64,000 bases of DNA, from positions 744,001-808,000 of the forward strand of contig NZ_CP118953.1 of NCBI RefSeq assembly GCF_029024625.1, in the 5' to 3' direction. Shown in pieces: positions 1 to 11,488 of this stretch; within the stretch, counting starts at the first letter, position 1, and every line of letters begins with the position of its first letter. The translations under genes and the position numbers were made by a program. A model generated the notes under the pieces. That model did no database searches and was not told the origin of the DNA. It was given only the letters and a program-made list of their open reading frames with translations. The stretch comes from Staphylococcus chromogenes (GTDB taxonomy: Bacteria; Bacillota; Bacilli; Staphylococcales; Staphylococcaceae).

Positions 1-1
1 A

Positions 2-2161
2 ATTTCTGGCATGCATTGTGCGGCTTGTGCAACACGAATTGAACGTATTTTGAACAGGGAAGAAGCTATAGAGGAAGCGACTGTGAATTTAGTCATGGAA
101 AAGGCAACGGTTAAATATGACCCTAGTCAAATCAATCAGGAAACTATATTTCAAAAAGTATCTCAAATTGGGTTTGAAGCCCATGAAATACAAGACAATG
201 CGTCAACTGAGCAACAAAGTCAAAAAGAATTAAAAAAACAAAAATATAAATTCCTTATTTCTGCGTTACTTGCTTTACCGTTACTTTATACTATGTTTGC
301 CCATTTCTCATTTTTAAATTTTGTACCTGTACCGAAACTGTTGATGAATCCATGGTTTCAACTCATTCTTGCAACACCCATTCAATTTATACTAGGCGCC
401 CAATTTTATATTGGTGCATGGCAAGCGTTAAAAAATAAAAGTGCGAACATGGATGTACTTGTGGCAATGGGAACATCAGCTGCCTACTTTTATAGTATCT
501 ATTTAATGGTGATTCATAGTGGCCATGAAGGGCATATTCCACTTTATTTTGAAACAAGTGCTGTATTAATTACGCTTATTTTGCTTGGAAAGTACTTTGA
601 GAAACGAGCAAAAGGACATGCGAGTGATGCGATTAAAAAATTAGCAGCATTGCAAGTAAAAGATGCCATTGTTGTACGCAACGGGGAGCAAGTTAAAATG
701 CCCATTGAACAAGTTCGTGTAGGTGATGTCATTTGTGTGAAAAGTGGCGCCTATATTCCACTTGATGCAGAAGTAATTGAAGGTTTTACAACCGTTAATG
801 AATCTATGATTACGGGAGAAAGTATTCCTGTAGAAAAACAAACAGGAGATGCACTGATTGGGAGCACATTAAATGAAACAAACTTCATTAAAGCACGTGT
901 CACTCATGTTGGTGAAGATCTTGTATTAAATCAAATTATAAAAGTGGTTGAAGAAGCGCAAACGAAAAAGCCACACATCCAAAGATTAGCGGACAAAATT
1001 TCAAATATTTTTGTGCCGACTGTCGTTTTAATTGCCCTTTTTGCTTTTCTGTTGTGGTTCTTTATTTTGATGCCCTTTGATTTTACACATGCATTAGAAA
1101 TTTTTATTTCGGTGATTGTTATTGCATGTCCATGTGCATTAGGCTTAGCTACACCTACATCAATAATGGTAGGTTCAGGAAGAGCAGCTGAAGCAGGGAT
1201 ATTATTTAAATCAGCTGAAAGCCTCGAACAAACCCGTCAAATTGACACGATTGTTTTTGACAAAACAGGCACACTCACTACAGGTACGCCTGAAGTCATT
1301 GGCGTAGTCGAATTTGAAAAAGTGTCTCCAATCGAGACCTTTATAAAAAGTTTGGAAGCACAATCTGAACATCCACTTTCTAAAGCACTTGTGAATTATT
1401 TTGAAGATACGCCCTACGTGACTGTCGATGATTATGAAACACACATTGGCAATGGCATATCAGGCCATATCCAAAATAATCATATAAAAATTGGCTCGAT
1501 TGCTTATTTGTCCTCAACATCTCAAGTTACAGCATCGATGAAAGCGCAACAAAACATGTGGGAATCACAGGGGGCCACAGTCATTGGTGTCGAAGTGAAT
1601 CAAGCACTTGTGATGATGATAGCCTTGCGTGATGAACCTAAAGAACGCGTGAAAGAAACGATTCAACAACTAAGAAAGAAATACGACGTAGTCCTATTAA
1701 GTGGCGATAGTGAGAAGACAGTCAAAGCTATTGCGGACGAATTAGGTATCTCACATCTATATGCTGAGGTTAAACCTGAACAAAAAGCAAAAATTGTTCA
1801 AGATATCCAACAACAAGGCAAGAAAGTGATGATGGTGGGCGACGGGATTAATGATGCCCCGTCTCTAACACAAAGTGATATCGGAATTGCAATGGGTTCT
1901 GGTACTGATATTGCAATTGAATCTGCTGACGTTGCTTTAGTGCATAATCACATTTCACAAATCCCAGAAGTGTTAAAAATGAGCGAATTAACAATACGAA
2001 ATATCAAACAAAACTTATTTTTTGCATTTTGTTATAACATCGTAGGGATTCCAATAGCAGCTTTAGGATTTTTAGCCCCTTGGGTGGCAGGTGCTGCGAT
2101 GGCATTCAGTTCTGTATCTGTCGTATTAAACGCTTTACGACTTAAGCATATTCATAAATAA
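2..2161 (+). CDS. copA: Copper-translocating P-type ATPase CopA (5' end outside window)
   Basis: This P1B-type ATPase exports Cu(I) across the membrane. The reading frame is open from base 2, so the gene starts before the window and the ATG at 11 is internal. The visible protein of 719 residues begins inside an HMA metal-binding domain, with the MHCAAC motif at bases 11-28. It then shows the transmembrane CPC site (bases 1127-1135), the phosphorylation motif DKTGTLT (from 1259), the SEHP motif (about 1360) and the hinge motif GDGIND (about 1838). All catalytic motifs are intact. Staphylococcal CopA usually has two HMA domains, so one more may lie upstream. No copZ chaperone gene follows, although copA and copZ are often adjacent. 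The family call is firm and the copper specificity follows from the CPC and MxCxxC motifs. Confidence 0.95.
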   Translation: MSGMHCAACATRIERILNREEAIEEATVNLVMEKATVKYDPSQINQETIFQKVSQIGFEAHEIQDNASTEQQSQKELKKQKYKFLISALLALPLLYTMFAHFSFLNFVPVPKLLMNPWFQLILATPIQFILGAQFYIGAWQALKNKSANMDVLVAMGTSAAYFYSIYLMVIHSGHEGHIPLYFETSAVLITLILLGKYFEKRAKGHASDAIKKLAALQVKDAIVVRNGEQVKMPIEQVRVGDVICVKSGAYIPLDAEVIEGFTTVNESMITGESIPVEKQTGDALIGSTLNETNFIKARVTHVGEDLVLNQIIKVVEEAQTKKPHIQRLADKISNIFVPTVVLIALFAFLLWFFILMPFDFTHALEIFISVIVIACPCALGLATPTSIMVGSGRAAEAGILFKSAESLEQTRQIDTIVFDKTGTLTTGTPEVIGVVEFEKVSPIETFIKSLEAQSEHPLSKALVNYFEDTPYVTVDDYETHIGNGISGHIQNNHIKIGSIAYLSSTSQVTASMKAQQNMWESQGATVIGVEVNQALVMMIALRDEPKERVKETIQQLRKKYDVVLLSGDSEKTVKAIADELGISHLYAEVKPEQKAKIVQDIQQQGKKVMMVGDGINDAPSLTQSDIGIAMGSGTDIAIESADVALVHNHISQIPEVLKMSELTIRNIKQNLFFAFCYNIVGIPIAALGFLAPWVAGAAMAFSSVSVVLNALRLKHIHK

Positions 2162-2185
2162 AAATGAAAAAAATTAAATTTTATG

Positions 2186-2214
2186 TAGTCACAAGTAGTA
2201 AAGTAGGGTATGAT
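2186..2214 (+). promoter_or_regulatory. Possible sigma-A promoter for the small Lmo0850-like gene
   Basis: A weak -35 TAGTCA (2186-2191) and a good -10 TATGAT (2209-2214) are separated by 17 bases, about 34 bases before the small ORF. The overlapping GGGTAT could also be read as a sigma-B -10, but no matching GTTT-type -35 is present. Confidence 0.35.
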
Positions 2215-2247
2215 TAGAGAGAAGTTAGACATATGCGGGGTGATAAT

Positions 2248-2388
2248 ATGGCAAAACAGAATGAACGCATTCAAAACGTGGTCCATATGTTATCATCAAT
2301 TGGGGTTAAAGTTAAAAAAACAAAATCACGATTGGACATTATGCGATCACTACCCAATGCAAAACCTGCAACAGAGAAACTGAAATAG
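2248..2388 (+). CDS. Small basic protein, Lmo0850 family
   Basis: A 46-residue ORF starts at ATG 2248 behind the ribosome binding site GGGGTGA. The product is hydrophilic and lysine-rich, with no membrane segment. It contains the segment VKKTKSRLDIMRSLPNA, which I recognise from the small Lmo0850-type proteins of staphylococci and listeriae. Their function is unknown to me. It follows copA by 86 bases, has its own candidate promoter and is closed by a strong hairpin terminator, so it is probably expressed alone. The family assignment is from memory. Confidence 0.7.
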   Translation: MAKQNERIQNVVHMLSSIGVKVKKTKSRLDIMRSLPNAKPATEKLK

Positions 2389-2438
2389 CATTTTAATTTT
2401 ACGCTATTTGTAAACACATGAGTTAATATATTAAATTG

Positions 2439-2477
2439 AAAACCACACACTAAGTACAAACGAAGTGTGTGGTTTTT
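2439..2477 (+). terminator. Rho-independent terminator after the Lmo0850-like gene
   Basis: A perfect 12-bp stem (2439-2450 with 2465-2476) pairs AAAACCACACAC with GTGTGTGGTTTT and ends in a T run. The A run on the left side could allow it to work in both directions. Confidence 0.85.
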
Positions 2478-2497
2478 AAATGGTAGTCTAACAAAAT

Positions 2498-2538
2498 AGA
2501 GAGGATAGCGTGTTCCATATGCTATCTTCTCTTATTTT
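2498..2538 (-). terminator. Terminator for rodA
   Basis: Inverted arms around GATAGC (2504-2509) and GCTATC (2521-2526) extend through AGAG/CTCT pairs. On the minus strand the stem is followed by a T-rich stretch. It lies just beyond the rodA stop codon. Confidence 0.65.
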
Positions 2539-2561
2539 GATTATAAGAAGTTAAATTTGAA

Positions 2562-3773
2562 TTATTTATATTTCGTAGAAGATTCATGGGTACTAAGCTC
2601 ATCATACTTTTTAGGAGCGTGGTAACGCATACTTAAAAGAATACCAATACCTGCCATTAAGCTCCATAAAGAACTTCCGCCATAACTAATGAAAGGTAAC
2701 GGAATCCCTGTAATTGGCAATAATTGAATCGTCATACCGATATTTTGAACAATATGGAATAACAATAAGCTCACATAACCTATAATAAATGATTTGTTAA
2801 ATAAGTCCTCTGTTTGAGAAGCGCGCTTAAGTAGATGCATTAACAATAGTAAATAAATAACGATAAGGACGACAGCCCCAATAAATCCAAATTCTTCTCC
2901 GATTACTGAAAAAATAAAGTCTGTATGGTTTTCAGGGATATACACTTCACCTTGATTAAACCCTTTACCAATGAGTTGACCTGATCCTATTGCTTTCATA
3001 GATTCAGTTAAGTGAAAGCCATCCCCAGAACTATAAGTGTAGGGGTCGAGCCATGAATTAATACGTCCGAGTTGATACGTTTTAATCCCTGCTAAATTTT
3101 CAATGAGACTCGGTTTAAATAAAATAGATAATATCACGCTTGCAGCTAAAAAGATAAACGCCCCAAATAACGGAGTTAAAATCTTCCAAGAAACGCCGCT
3201 GACGATAATAATCCCCGCGATAATCGCCATAATAACGAGCGTTGTGCCCAAGTCATTTTGTAATAAAATGAGAAGGACAGGAAGAATTGTGACGCCAATG
3301 ATTTTTAGGATTAACATAAAATCGGTTTCTATAGATTTATTAAATGTAAATCTATTATGTTGAGCAACTACCTTTGAAATGGCTAAAATAAGCACAATTT
3401 TCATGAATTCAGAAGGCTGAATACTAATTGGCCCGAAGCGGTACCAACTTTTGGCACCATTAATAATTGGAGTGATTGCTGTTTCGGGTAATAAAATTAA
3501 TCCAATCAAAAGGACAATGAAAATAAAATAGATAGCAAAGGTATATTTTCGGATTTTTTTTGGTGAGACAATCATAATAAGAAACGCAAGAACAGCACCT
3601 AATATGTAATAAAAAATTTGTCTAATCCCAAAATCCATACTATATTGACCGCCGCCCATCGCAGAGTGTATCGTCATCACACTAATGACACAAAGGATAA
3701 GTATCAATGTGATGAGTTTCCAATCTAAGCGGTGTCGTAAAGATTTATGGGTATGTTGACGAGATGAAGCCAT
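2562..3773 (-). CDS. rodA: Peptidoglycan glycosyltransferase RodA (SEDS family)
   Basis: This multi-pass membrane enzyme of the SEDS family (RodA/FtsW/SpoVE) polymerises lipid II into glycan strands together with a class B PBP. The 403-residue protein has about ten hydrophobic segments. The family signature GAKSWYRFGPISIQPSEF lies at about residues 116-133, the loop NHTDFIFSVIGEEFGF carries the conserved Asp, and GIPLPFISYGGSSL is near the C-terminus. The ATG is preceded by AAAGGAG, which supports this start. It is divergent from ddl. RodA is preferred to FtsW because staphylococcal rodA sits beside ddl-murF, as here. The enzyme family is certain and the paralog assignment rests on synteny. 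Confidence 0.9.
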   Translation of the reverse strand: MASSRQHTHKSLRHRLDWKLITLILILCVISVMTIHSAMGGGQYSMDFGIRQIFYYILGAVLAFLIMIVSPKKIRKYTFAIYFIFIVLLIGLILLPETAITPIINGAKSWYRFGPISIQPSEFMKIVLILAISKVVAQHNRFTFNKSIETDFMLILKIIGVTILPVLLILLQNDLGTTLVIMAIIAGIIIVSGVSWKILTPLFGAFIFLAASVILSILFKPSLIENLAGIKTYQLGRINSWLDPYTYSSGDGFHLTESMKAIGSGQLIGKGFNQGEVYIPENHTDFIFSVIGEEFGFIGAVVLIVIYLLLLMHLLKRASQTEDLFNKSFIIGYVSLLLFHIVQNIGMTIQLLPITGIPLPFISYGGSSLWSLMAGIGILLSMRYHAPKKYDELSTHESSTKYK

Positions 3774-3886
3774 AGTAATCTCCTTTACGAAAAAATATCA
3801 TATTATATCTATTATGATTGTACAGAACTTCGCACTATTTTGCGAATATGAGTTGCTATTCCTTTGAAAATACATGCATTTCGTAA

Positions 3887-5008
<1,122 letters not shown>

Positions 5009-5016
5009 GTGTCCGC

Positions 5017-6381
5017 ATGATTGAAATTACATTAAACCAAATCAAGCAGTGGATTGATTGTGAAATTGACACTTCTTATTTAGGCCATCCTATTAAAGGT
5101 GTTTCTATTGATTCACGCCACATAGAAAAAGGGCAATTATTCGTGCCTTTTGTCGGTGAAAACGTGGATGGGCATCAATTTACAGAACAGGCTTTGAGAG
5201 ATGGCGCAGGTGCGGCCTTTTTTCAACGAGACAGTCAAATTGAAGTTCCTAATAATGGGCCAGTCATCGTTGTTGAAGACACCTTGGTTGCCCTTCAACA
5301 ACTTGCAAAGGCCTATATTAAAGAAGTGAATCCAACTGTGATTGCGGTAACGGGGTCTAATGGGAAAACAACTACGAAAGATATGATTGAAAATGTCTTA
5401 TCTACCAATTATCGTGTGAAAAAGACCCTTGGTAATTATAATAATGAGATCGGCTTACCTCTAACGATTCTTCAATTGGATCATGATACTGAAATCTCAA
5501 TTTTAGAAATGGGGATGTCAGGTTTTCATGAAATCGAACTACTCTCCAACATTGCTGAACCTGATTATGCTGTGATTACAAATATTGGAGAATCACATAT
5601 GCAAGATTTAGGTTCGAGAGAAGGCATTGCAAAAGCAAAATTCGAAATTGTATCAGGATTAAAGGAAAAGGGGAAATTGCTATATGACGGTGATGAACCC
5701 CTTCTTACACCGCATGTTCAAACTTTGGCAAAGGAACAATGTATTAGTATTGGATTAAATACTTCAAATGATGTTAGTTGTCACATATTGTCTCATGATG
5801 ATGAGGGCATTACGTTTGAAATCAATAGTAAAAATCAATTCCGCTTGCCAGTGATAGGTGAACATAATATGCGTAATGCAGCGATTGCAATTACGATTGC
5901 GCAATTATTAGATGTTGATGAAAAGACAATACAATCTCAACTGAATCATCTGCAATTGACAGGTATGCGCATGCAAAAATTTCAAGCACACAATGGTGCG
6001 ACCATTATTAACGATGCCTACAATGCGAGTCCGACAAGTATGAAAGCAGCCATTGATACATTAAGTCAAATGGAAGGGCGCAAAATATTGATTTTAGGTG
6101 ATGTTTTAGAATTGGGAGAGCAATCTAAAATATTACATATGAGTGTAGGACAATACCTAGAAAATAAAAAAATACAAATGTTGTATACTTATGGAGAAGC
6201 TGCCCTGGACATCCATGAAAAAGGAAAACGTCATGTGGAAGAAGCAATACATTTTAATGATAAAACAAAAATGACGCGTTATATTGCATCTATATTATCA
6301 GCTAGTGATAAGGTGCTTGTGAAAGGATCGCGTGGGATGAAGTTAGAAGAAGTTGTTGATGCGTTAATTGAACAAACATAA
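5017..6381 (+). CDS. murF: UDP-N-acetylmuramoyl-tripeptide--D-alanyl-D-alanine ligase
   Basis: MurF is the last cytoplasmic Mur ligase and adds D-Ala-D-Ala to the UDP-MurNAc-tripeptide. The 454-residue protein has the three-domain Mur ligase plan: an N-terminal substrate domain, a central P-loop [10 protein letters not shown] at residues 112-121, and a C-terminal domain with [12 protein letters not shown]. The ATG is 8 bases after the ddl stop, with only a modest binding site (TAGGTG), which suggests translational coupling. A 15-bp hairpin of a repeated type lies about 95 bases downstream and may end the transcript. Confidence 0.97.
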   Translation: MIEITLNQIKQWIDCEIDTSYLGHPIKGVSIDSRHIEKGQLFVPFVGENVDGHQFTEQALRDGAGAAFFQRDSQIEVPNNGPVIVVEDTLVALQQLAKAYIKEVNPTVIAVTGSNGKTTTKDMIENVLSTNYRVKKTLGNYNNEIGLPLTILQLDHDTEISILEMGMSGFHEIELLSNIAEPDYAVITNIGESHMQDLGSREGIAKAKFEIVSGLKEKGKLLYDGDEPLLTPHVQTLAKEQCISIGLNTSNDVSCHILSHDDEGITFEINSKNQFRLPVIGEHNMRNAAIAITIAQLLDVDEKTIQSQLNHLQLTGMRMQKFQAHNGATIINDAYNASPTSMKAAIDTLSQMEGRKILILGDVLELGEQSKILHMSVGQYLENKKIQMLYTYGEAALDIHEKGKRHVEEAIHFNDKTKMTRYIASILSASDKVLVKGSRGMKLEEVVDALIEQT

Positions 6382-6468
6382 CTCATTTGTATCCAAAAAA
6401 GCAAAGAGCATTAAGTGATTGATAGCTCAATATTTCTTTGGGCATGGATTTATAATGCCAAACCTAAA

Positions 6469-6517
6469 GTTAGAAAGCCATCAAAATTTATCTGAGCATA
6501 AATTTTGATGGCTATTT
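6469..6517. repeat. Repeated hairpin element, copy 1
   Basis: A perfect 15-bp stem (6476-6490 with 6499-6513) encloses an 8-base loop. The left flank AAAGTTAGAA and both stem arms are identical to a second copy at 43978-44030, while the two loops differ. The conserved stem with a variable loop suggests a dispersed family. It lies after murF and could also act as a terminator, although the T run is short. Confidence 0.75.
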
Positions 6518-6755
6518 TGATACAACTTAGTTCGATGAAATTGAGTTGGTCAAAAAATTTTATAACTTACGCTTGTGAATTAATAATATTATTTATGTCT
6601 CAAATAGCTATTTTTTATAGCTAATTTTTAATGTTATCGTTGTAAGTTTATAGCTTTACACGTGGTTTAAACTGCTTATAAAAACTTAGTATTTTAATAA
6701 GAATATGTGATTATACGTATTTGCTTTATTGCGCAATTAGCATACAGGTGGTAAT

Positions 6756-6788
6756 ATGGAGAAGTTGGAAAAATCATTATTGAGATAA
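6756..6788 (+). CDS. Possible upstream ORF (10 residues) in the cshA leader
   Basis: ATG 6756 follows AGGTGG at ideal spacing and encodes MEKLEKSLLR before TAA. It ends 37 bases before the cshA start. Such a short frame could be a leader peptide that couples translation to cshA expression, or it could be chance. Nothing but the binding site and the position supports it. Confidence 0.3.
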   Translation: MEKLEKSLLR

Positions 6789-6795
6789 ATTATGA

Positions 6796-8310
<1,515 letters not shown>

Positions 8311-8328
8311 TTTATAATGCATATTTTT

Positions 8329-8388
8329 AGGACAATGCTATCCTACAAATTTAACGATTTGTAGTGTATAGGTATTGTCCTTTTTTTC
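8329..8388 (+). terminator. Terminator of cshA
   Basis: A long two-part hairpin pairs AGGACAAT with ATTGTCCT (outer) and CTACAAAT with ATTTGTAG (inner), followed by seven T. Confidence 0.88.
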
Positions 8389-8523
8389 TATCATAGAAAC
8401 ATTTAATAATGGGGATTAACTCATATCATCGTCGAGATACGTGCATAGAGTTGATTGATTTTTTACATATTTTATTATTGAAAGATACGATACACTAGGA
8501 ATGTTATATCTACGAGGCAATAT

Positions 8524-8531
8524 GCTATAAT
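8524..8531 (+). promoter_or_regulatory. Extended -10 promoter of the PH-domain/acpS operon
   Basis: TGCTATAAT is a consensus extended -10 about 38 bases before the first gene. The -35 is poor, as is usual for extended -10 promoters. It could drive the overlapping series of three PH genes and acpS. Confidence 0.45.
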
Positions 8532-8569
8532 CGTTATAAAATGTTAAAACAAAAGGAGAAACTAAAGGC

Positions 8570-9043
8570 ATGCTTAATCGGATGGAAAAAGGGCCTAAAC
8601 AATACAAAACATATTTAATTCAAAATCAGATAATACAACTTTGTATCGATGGATGTTTTATAGGCTTAGTGTTATATGGAATGCATTTTTTTGACGTTGC
8701 CAAAGGGTGGCGATTTGCATTGTATGGTTTACTTGTTATAGATATTATCTTACGTTTAATACGTCCTTATCTGATATATTCGTTTTACGCTTACCAAATT
8801 GTTAACGATACAATCGTGATACAGCGAGGAATATGGTTTCGAAAATATGAAGCGGTAAAAATTGAACGTATTCAGTTCTTAGAATCGCATTTCAATCCTT
8901 TATCTCGATATCATCATTTATCACAAATAAAAGTTGTGACAGCCGGACACGAAATAGTATTACCATACTTAAATCATCAGCAGTCTGAAAAAATTGAAAG
9001 GTATTGTTTGGCACGCTTAGAAAGAGGTGAAGCAGATGTATAA
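8570..9043 (+). CDS. Membrane protein with bacterial PH domain (YdbS-like)
   Basis: This 157-residue protein has two hydrophobic segments (about residues 20-40 and 48-66) followed by one bacterial PH-type (bPH_2) domain containing the typical stretch RGIWFRKYEAVKIERIQ. It is like the first protein of the YdbS/YdbT pairs of Firmicutes, whose molecular role is not established. In B. subtilis they are linked to resistance to amylocyclicin-type peptides. AAAAGGAG precedes ATG 8570, with slightly long spacing. It overlaps the next gene by 8 bases, indicating coupled translation. Confidence 0.8.
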   Translation: MLNRMEKGPKQYKTYLIQNQIIQLCIDGCFIGLVLYGMHFFDVAKGWRFALYGLLVIDIILRLIRPYLIYSFYAYQIVNDTIVIQRGIWFRKYEAVKIERIQFLESHFNPLSRYHHLSQIKVVTAGHEIVLPYLNHQQSEKIERYCLARLERGEADV

Positions 9044-10514
9044 CCCTCAGAAATTACATCCGATTTCCTATATTTCAGGCTTAATTGAAGCAATTAAACA
9101 AAATATCATTTTAGTTATTATTTTTGTGTTTTTCCAAATGCGCCAATTCGATTGGTCTAATCCATGGAGTTATCTCTCTCCAGGAATTTTTACAGCGATC
9201 TTTCTCATCAGTTTTATAGCAAATCTTCTACGGGTCTATAAAACACGGTACTGGATTGAAGGTCAATATTTTATTATGACTTCCGGTGTTTTTAACTTAG
9301 AAAGGAAAGAATTGCATATTCGTCGCATCCAATCGATGGACACGACGCAGTCGATGGTTAACCGTTTATTTGGGGGTGTCAATTTACAAATCCGTACGCC
9401 AAGTGATGGCATTGAATTAAACACCATTACGCGCGAACAAAGTGAATATATTCGGGAAGCTGTAGAAAAAATAAAAACGACACTTACGAATGGAAATAAT
9501 GAGAATGAAGACGAAGCGGGCGCTCCAACAAAAGATACAGAATCAGTACAAGAAATGTTATACGATTTGTCTCCTAAAAATTTATTGTTAATGTCGATGA
9601 CAAGTGGTGCAATACTTGTAGCCTTCGTAACACTTGCGCCGATTGTTAGCGCGCTTCAAAATATTATTAATTGGTCATGGTTGTTTGGGAGCGTCGACCA
9701 GATTATCAAAAATCAAGTTATGGCTACTTTTCTGTCGTTTATCGTGATTTTATTGTTCTGTTACATCTTTGGTGTGCTACTCACAATTATTAAATATTAC
9801 GGCTATAAGTTACGTCGAAAAGGGGATTATTTACATATACAATATGGTTTATTAAATATTCGACATATTACAGTGCCTATAACGAGAGTGCAAGCCGTGG
9901 TGGAAAATCGTTCCTTTTTACGTACATTATTTGGCTATACCTCATTTTCATTCATCATTACGAGCGATCAAAATCTTAAAAATGAGGATTATACGAATGG
10001 GAAAGTGATGATTTTACCATTTATAAAGAAAAATGAAGCTCAGCTGATTATCACAGACCTTGTGCCTCATATCATGTTTCACCAAATTAAGACAGGATTA
10101 CCTTGGCGCGGTTTTCATCGACGATTTTGGATCATAAGTGTGGCCTTGCTTATCGTTGCAGCTTGTGTGCATTATTTTTATAGTGCATGGGTTTGGCTGC
10201 CCGTTCTTTTAGTGATTGCATACTTAGTGATGCATAGTTTTCTTGCCATAAAACATGCGGGAGCAGCGATAAAAGGCGAGCAAATCGGTGTGAAGCAGTT
10301 AACCCTCTTTGGTTTTCAAACAACCTATTTAAGCCGAGAAAAAGTCATTGGTTATCGTGAGTCGGCTCATCCCCTTATGTTGCGGGGAGAACTCAGTCAT
10401 TTTTATTTTTTTGTGGCTAAAGGAATGACTTATGAAGCGATAGGTCTTCGTTTTGAGGATATTAAAAATGTATCCTCTTATCGTGAATGGTATTTGAAGG
10501 AGGAGACGTTATGA
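9036..10514 (+). CDS. Membrane protein with repeated bacterial PH domains (YdbT-like)
   Basis: This 492-residue protein alternates hydrophobic pairs (about residues 20-65, 175-245 and 355-400) with soluble PH-type repeats. Each repeat carries a related motif: GVFNLERKELHIRRIQSMD, GLLNIRHITVPITRVQAV and, weaker, the C-terminal domain. It therefore resembles three YdbS-like units joined together. I chose ATG 9036, five bases after AGAGGTGA. A GTG at 9027 overlaps that site. It shares 8 bases with the gene before and 4 with the gene after. Its function is unknown and it probably forms a membrane complex with its neighbours. Confidence 0.8.
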   Translation: MYNPQKLHPISYISGLIEAIKQNIILVIIFVFFQMRQFDWSNPWSYLSPGIFTAIFLISFIANLLRVYKTRYWIEGQYFIMTSGVFNLERKELHIRRIQSMDTTQSMVNRLFGGVNLQIRTPSDGIELNTITREQSEYIREAVEKIKTTLTNGNNENEDEAGAPTKDTESVQEMLYDLSPKNLLLMSMTSGAILVAFVTLAPIVSALQNIINWSWLFGSVDQIIKNQVMATFLSFIVILLFCYIFGVLLTIIKYYGYKLRRKGDYLHIQYGLLNIRHITVPITRVQAVVENRSFLRTLFGYTSFSFIITSDQNLKNEDYTNGKVMILPFIKKNEAQLIITDLVPHIMFHQIKTGLPWRGFHRRFWIISVALLIVAACVHYFYSAWVWLPVLLVIAYLVMHSFLAIKHAGAAIKGEQIGVKQLTLFGFQTTYLSREKVIGYRESAHPLMLRGELSHFYFFVAKGMTYEAIGLRFEDIKNVSSYREWYLKEETL

Positions 10515-11026
10515 ATAGGATGCATCAAGATGGACTCAAAGTTTTACGTATAAAAGGAATCATATATTCACTCATCCTCATCCTCATATTTATAGGTGAA
10601 ATGGTTGCTGCCTATTTTTTTGAATGGCCTAATCAAATGACTTTAGGAATCATCAGTGTCGTTTTAATTGTTCTGATACCTTTAGTATTTGTATTTCTTA
10701 TACCTAAATATCGATATGCTCATTTTAAATACCAGTATGATACGTACGGCGTCTTTATTCAAAATGGAATATGCTTTATTAAGCAATATCGTGTACCTTT
10801 ATACCGTGTTCAAAATATAGAAATTGAAGAAGGCTGGTTGATGCGGCGCTTTCATCTTGCAAACATCGAACTTTCCACAGCAGGAGGTAATGTGTCTATC
10901 GAATTAATTCATAAAACTCAAGCGCAAAAATTAAACGTTTTTGTCAAACAACATGGTATGATGGAAACGTATGATGCGTCTGAAGAAAATGAAAATCCTA
11001 ATGATGAAAATGAGGCCAAAATATGA
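10511..11026 (+). CDS. Third membrane PH-domain protein
   Basis: This 171-residue protein has two hydrophobic segments (about 15-35 and 43-65), then one PH-type domain with [22 protein letters not shown], and an acidic tail rich in Glu and Asn. The start ATG 10511 overlaps the previous stop as ATGA and follows AAGGAGGAG. A longer in-frame start at 10487 lies inside the previous gene. It ends in an ATGA overlap with acpS. B. subtilis has a two-gene ydbS-ydbT pair next to acpS, so a third separate PH protein is a staphylococcal variation on that locus. Confidence 0.78.
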   Translation: MNRMHQDGLKVLRIKGIIYSLILILIFIGEMVAAYFFEWPNQMTLGIISVVLIVLIPLVFVFLIPKYRYAHFKYQYDTYGVFIQNGICFIKQYRVPLYRVQNIEIEEGWLMRRFHLANIELSTAGGNVSIELIHKTQAQKLNVFVKQHGMMETYDASEENENPNDENEAKI

Positions 11027-11373
11027 TTTATGGTATTGGAATAGATTTAGTAGAGATTGCTCGTATCAAGCATGTATTAGAGCGACAAGCGCGTTTTCCT
11101 GAACGTATTCTCTCAGTCAAAGAACTCGAAAAATTTCATACATTCAAAAGTGAACAACGTAAACTTGAATTTTTAGCGGGAAGGTTTGCTTGTAAAGAGG
11201 CGTTGAGTAAGGCTTTAGGGACTGGACTCGGGAGAGAGCTCGCATTTAAAGATATTCATTGTGACAATGATGCACAAGGAAAACCTGTGATTGAGTTTAA
11301 AGATTATAAAATTCACGTCTCCATTTCTCATACGGAACATTATGCGACAAGTCAGGTCGTGATTGAGTATTAA
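11023..11373 (+). CDS. acpS: Holo-[acyl-carrier-protein] synthase
   Basis: AcpS transfers 4'-phosphopantetheine from CoA to acyl carrier protein, making it active for fatty acid synthesis. The 116-residue length is normal. The Mg-binding residues are visible in [12 protein letters not shown] (Asp8) and [14 protein letters not shown] (Glu59). ATG 11023 overlaps the previous stop by 4 bases, so it is translated with the PH-domain genes. alr follows after 115 bases. Confidence 0.97.
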   Translation: MIYGIGIDLVEIARIKHVLERQARFPERILSVKELEKFHTFKSEQRKLEFLAGRFACKEALSKALGTGLGRELAFKDIHCDNDAQGKPVIEFKDYKIHVSISHTEHYATSQVVIEY

Positions 11374-11488
11374 TCCGTCGTTCAAAAATGGTATGATGTA
11401 ATTTGAAAGAAAGACCGTATAAAGATAGAATAAAATGATTAAAAAGTCATTGGAGAGCTATCTTGATTATTTTAGGAAGGTGACAGTT

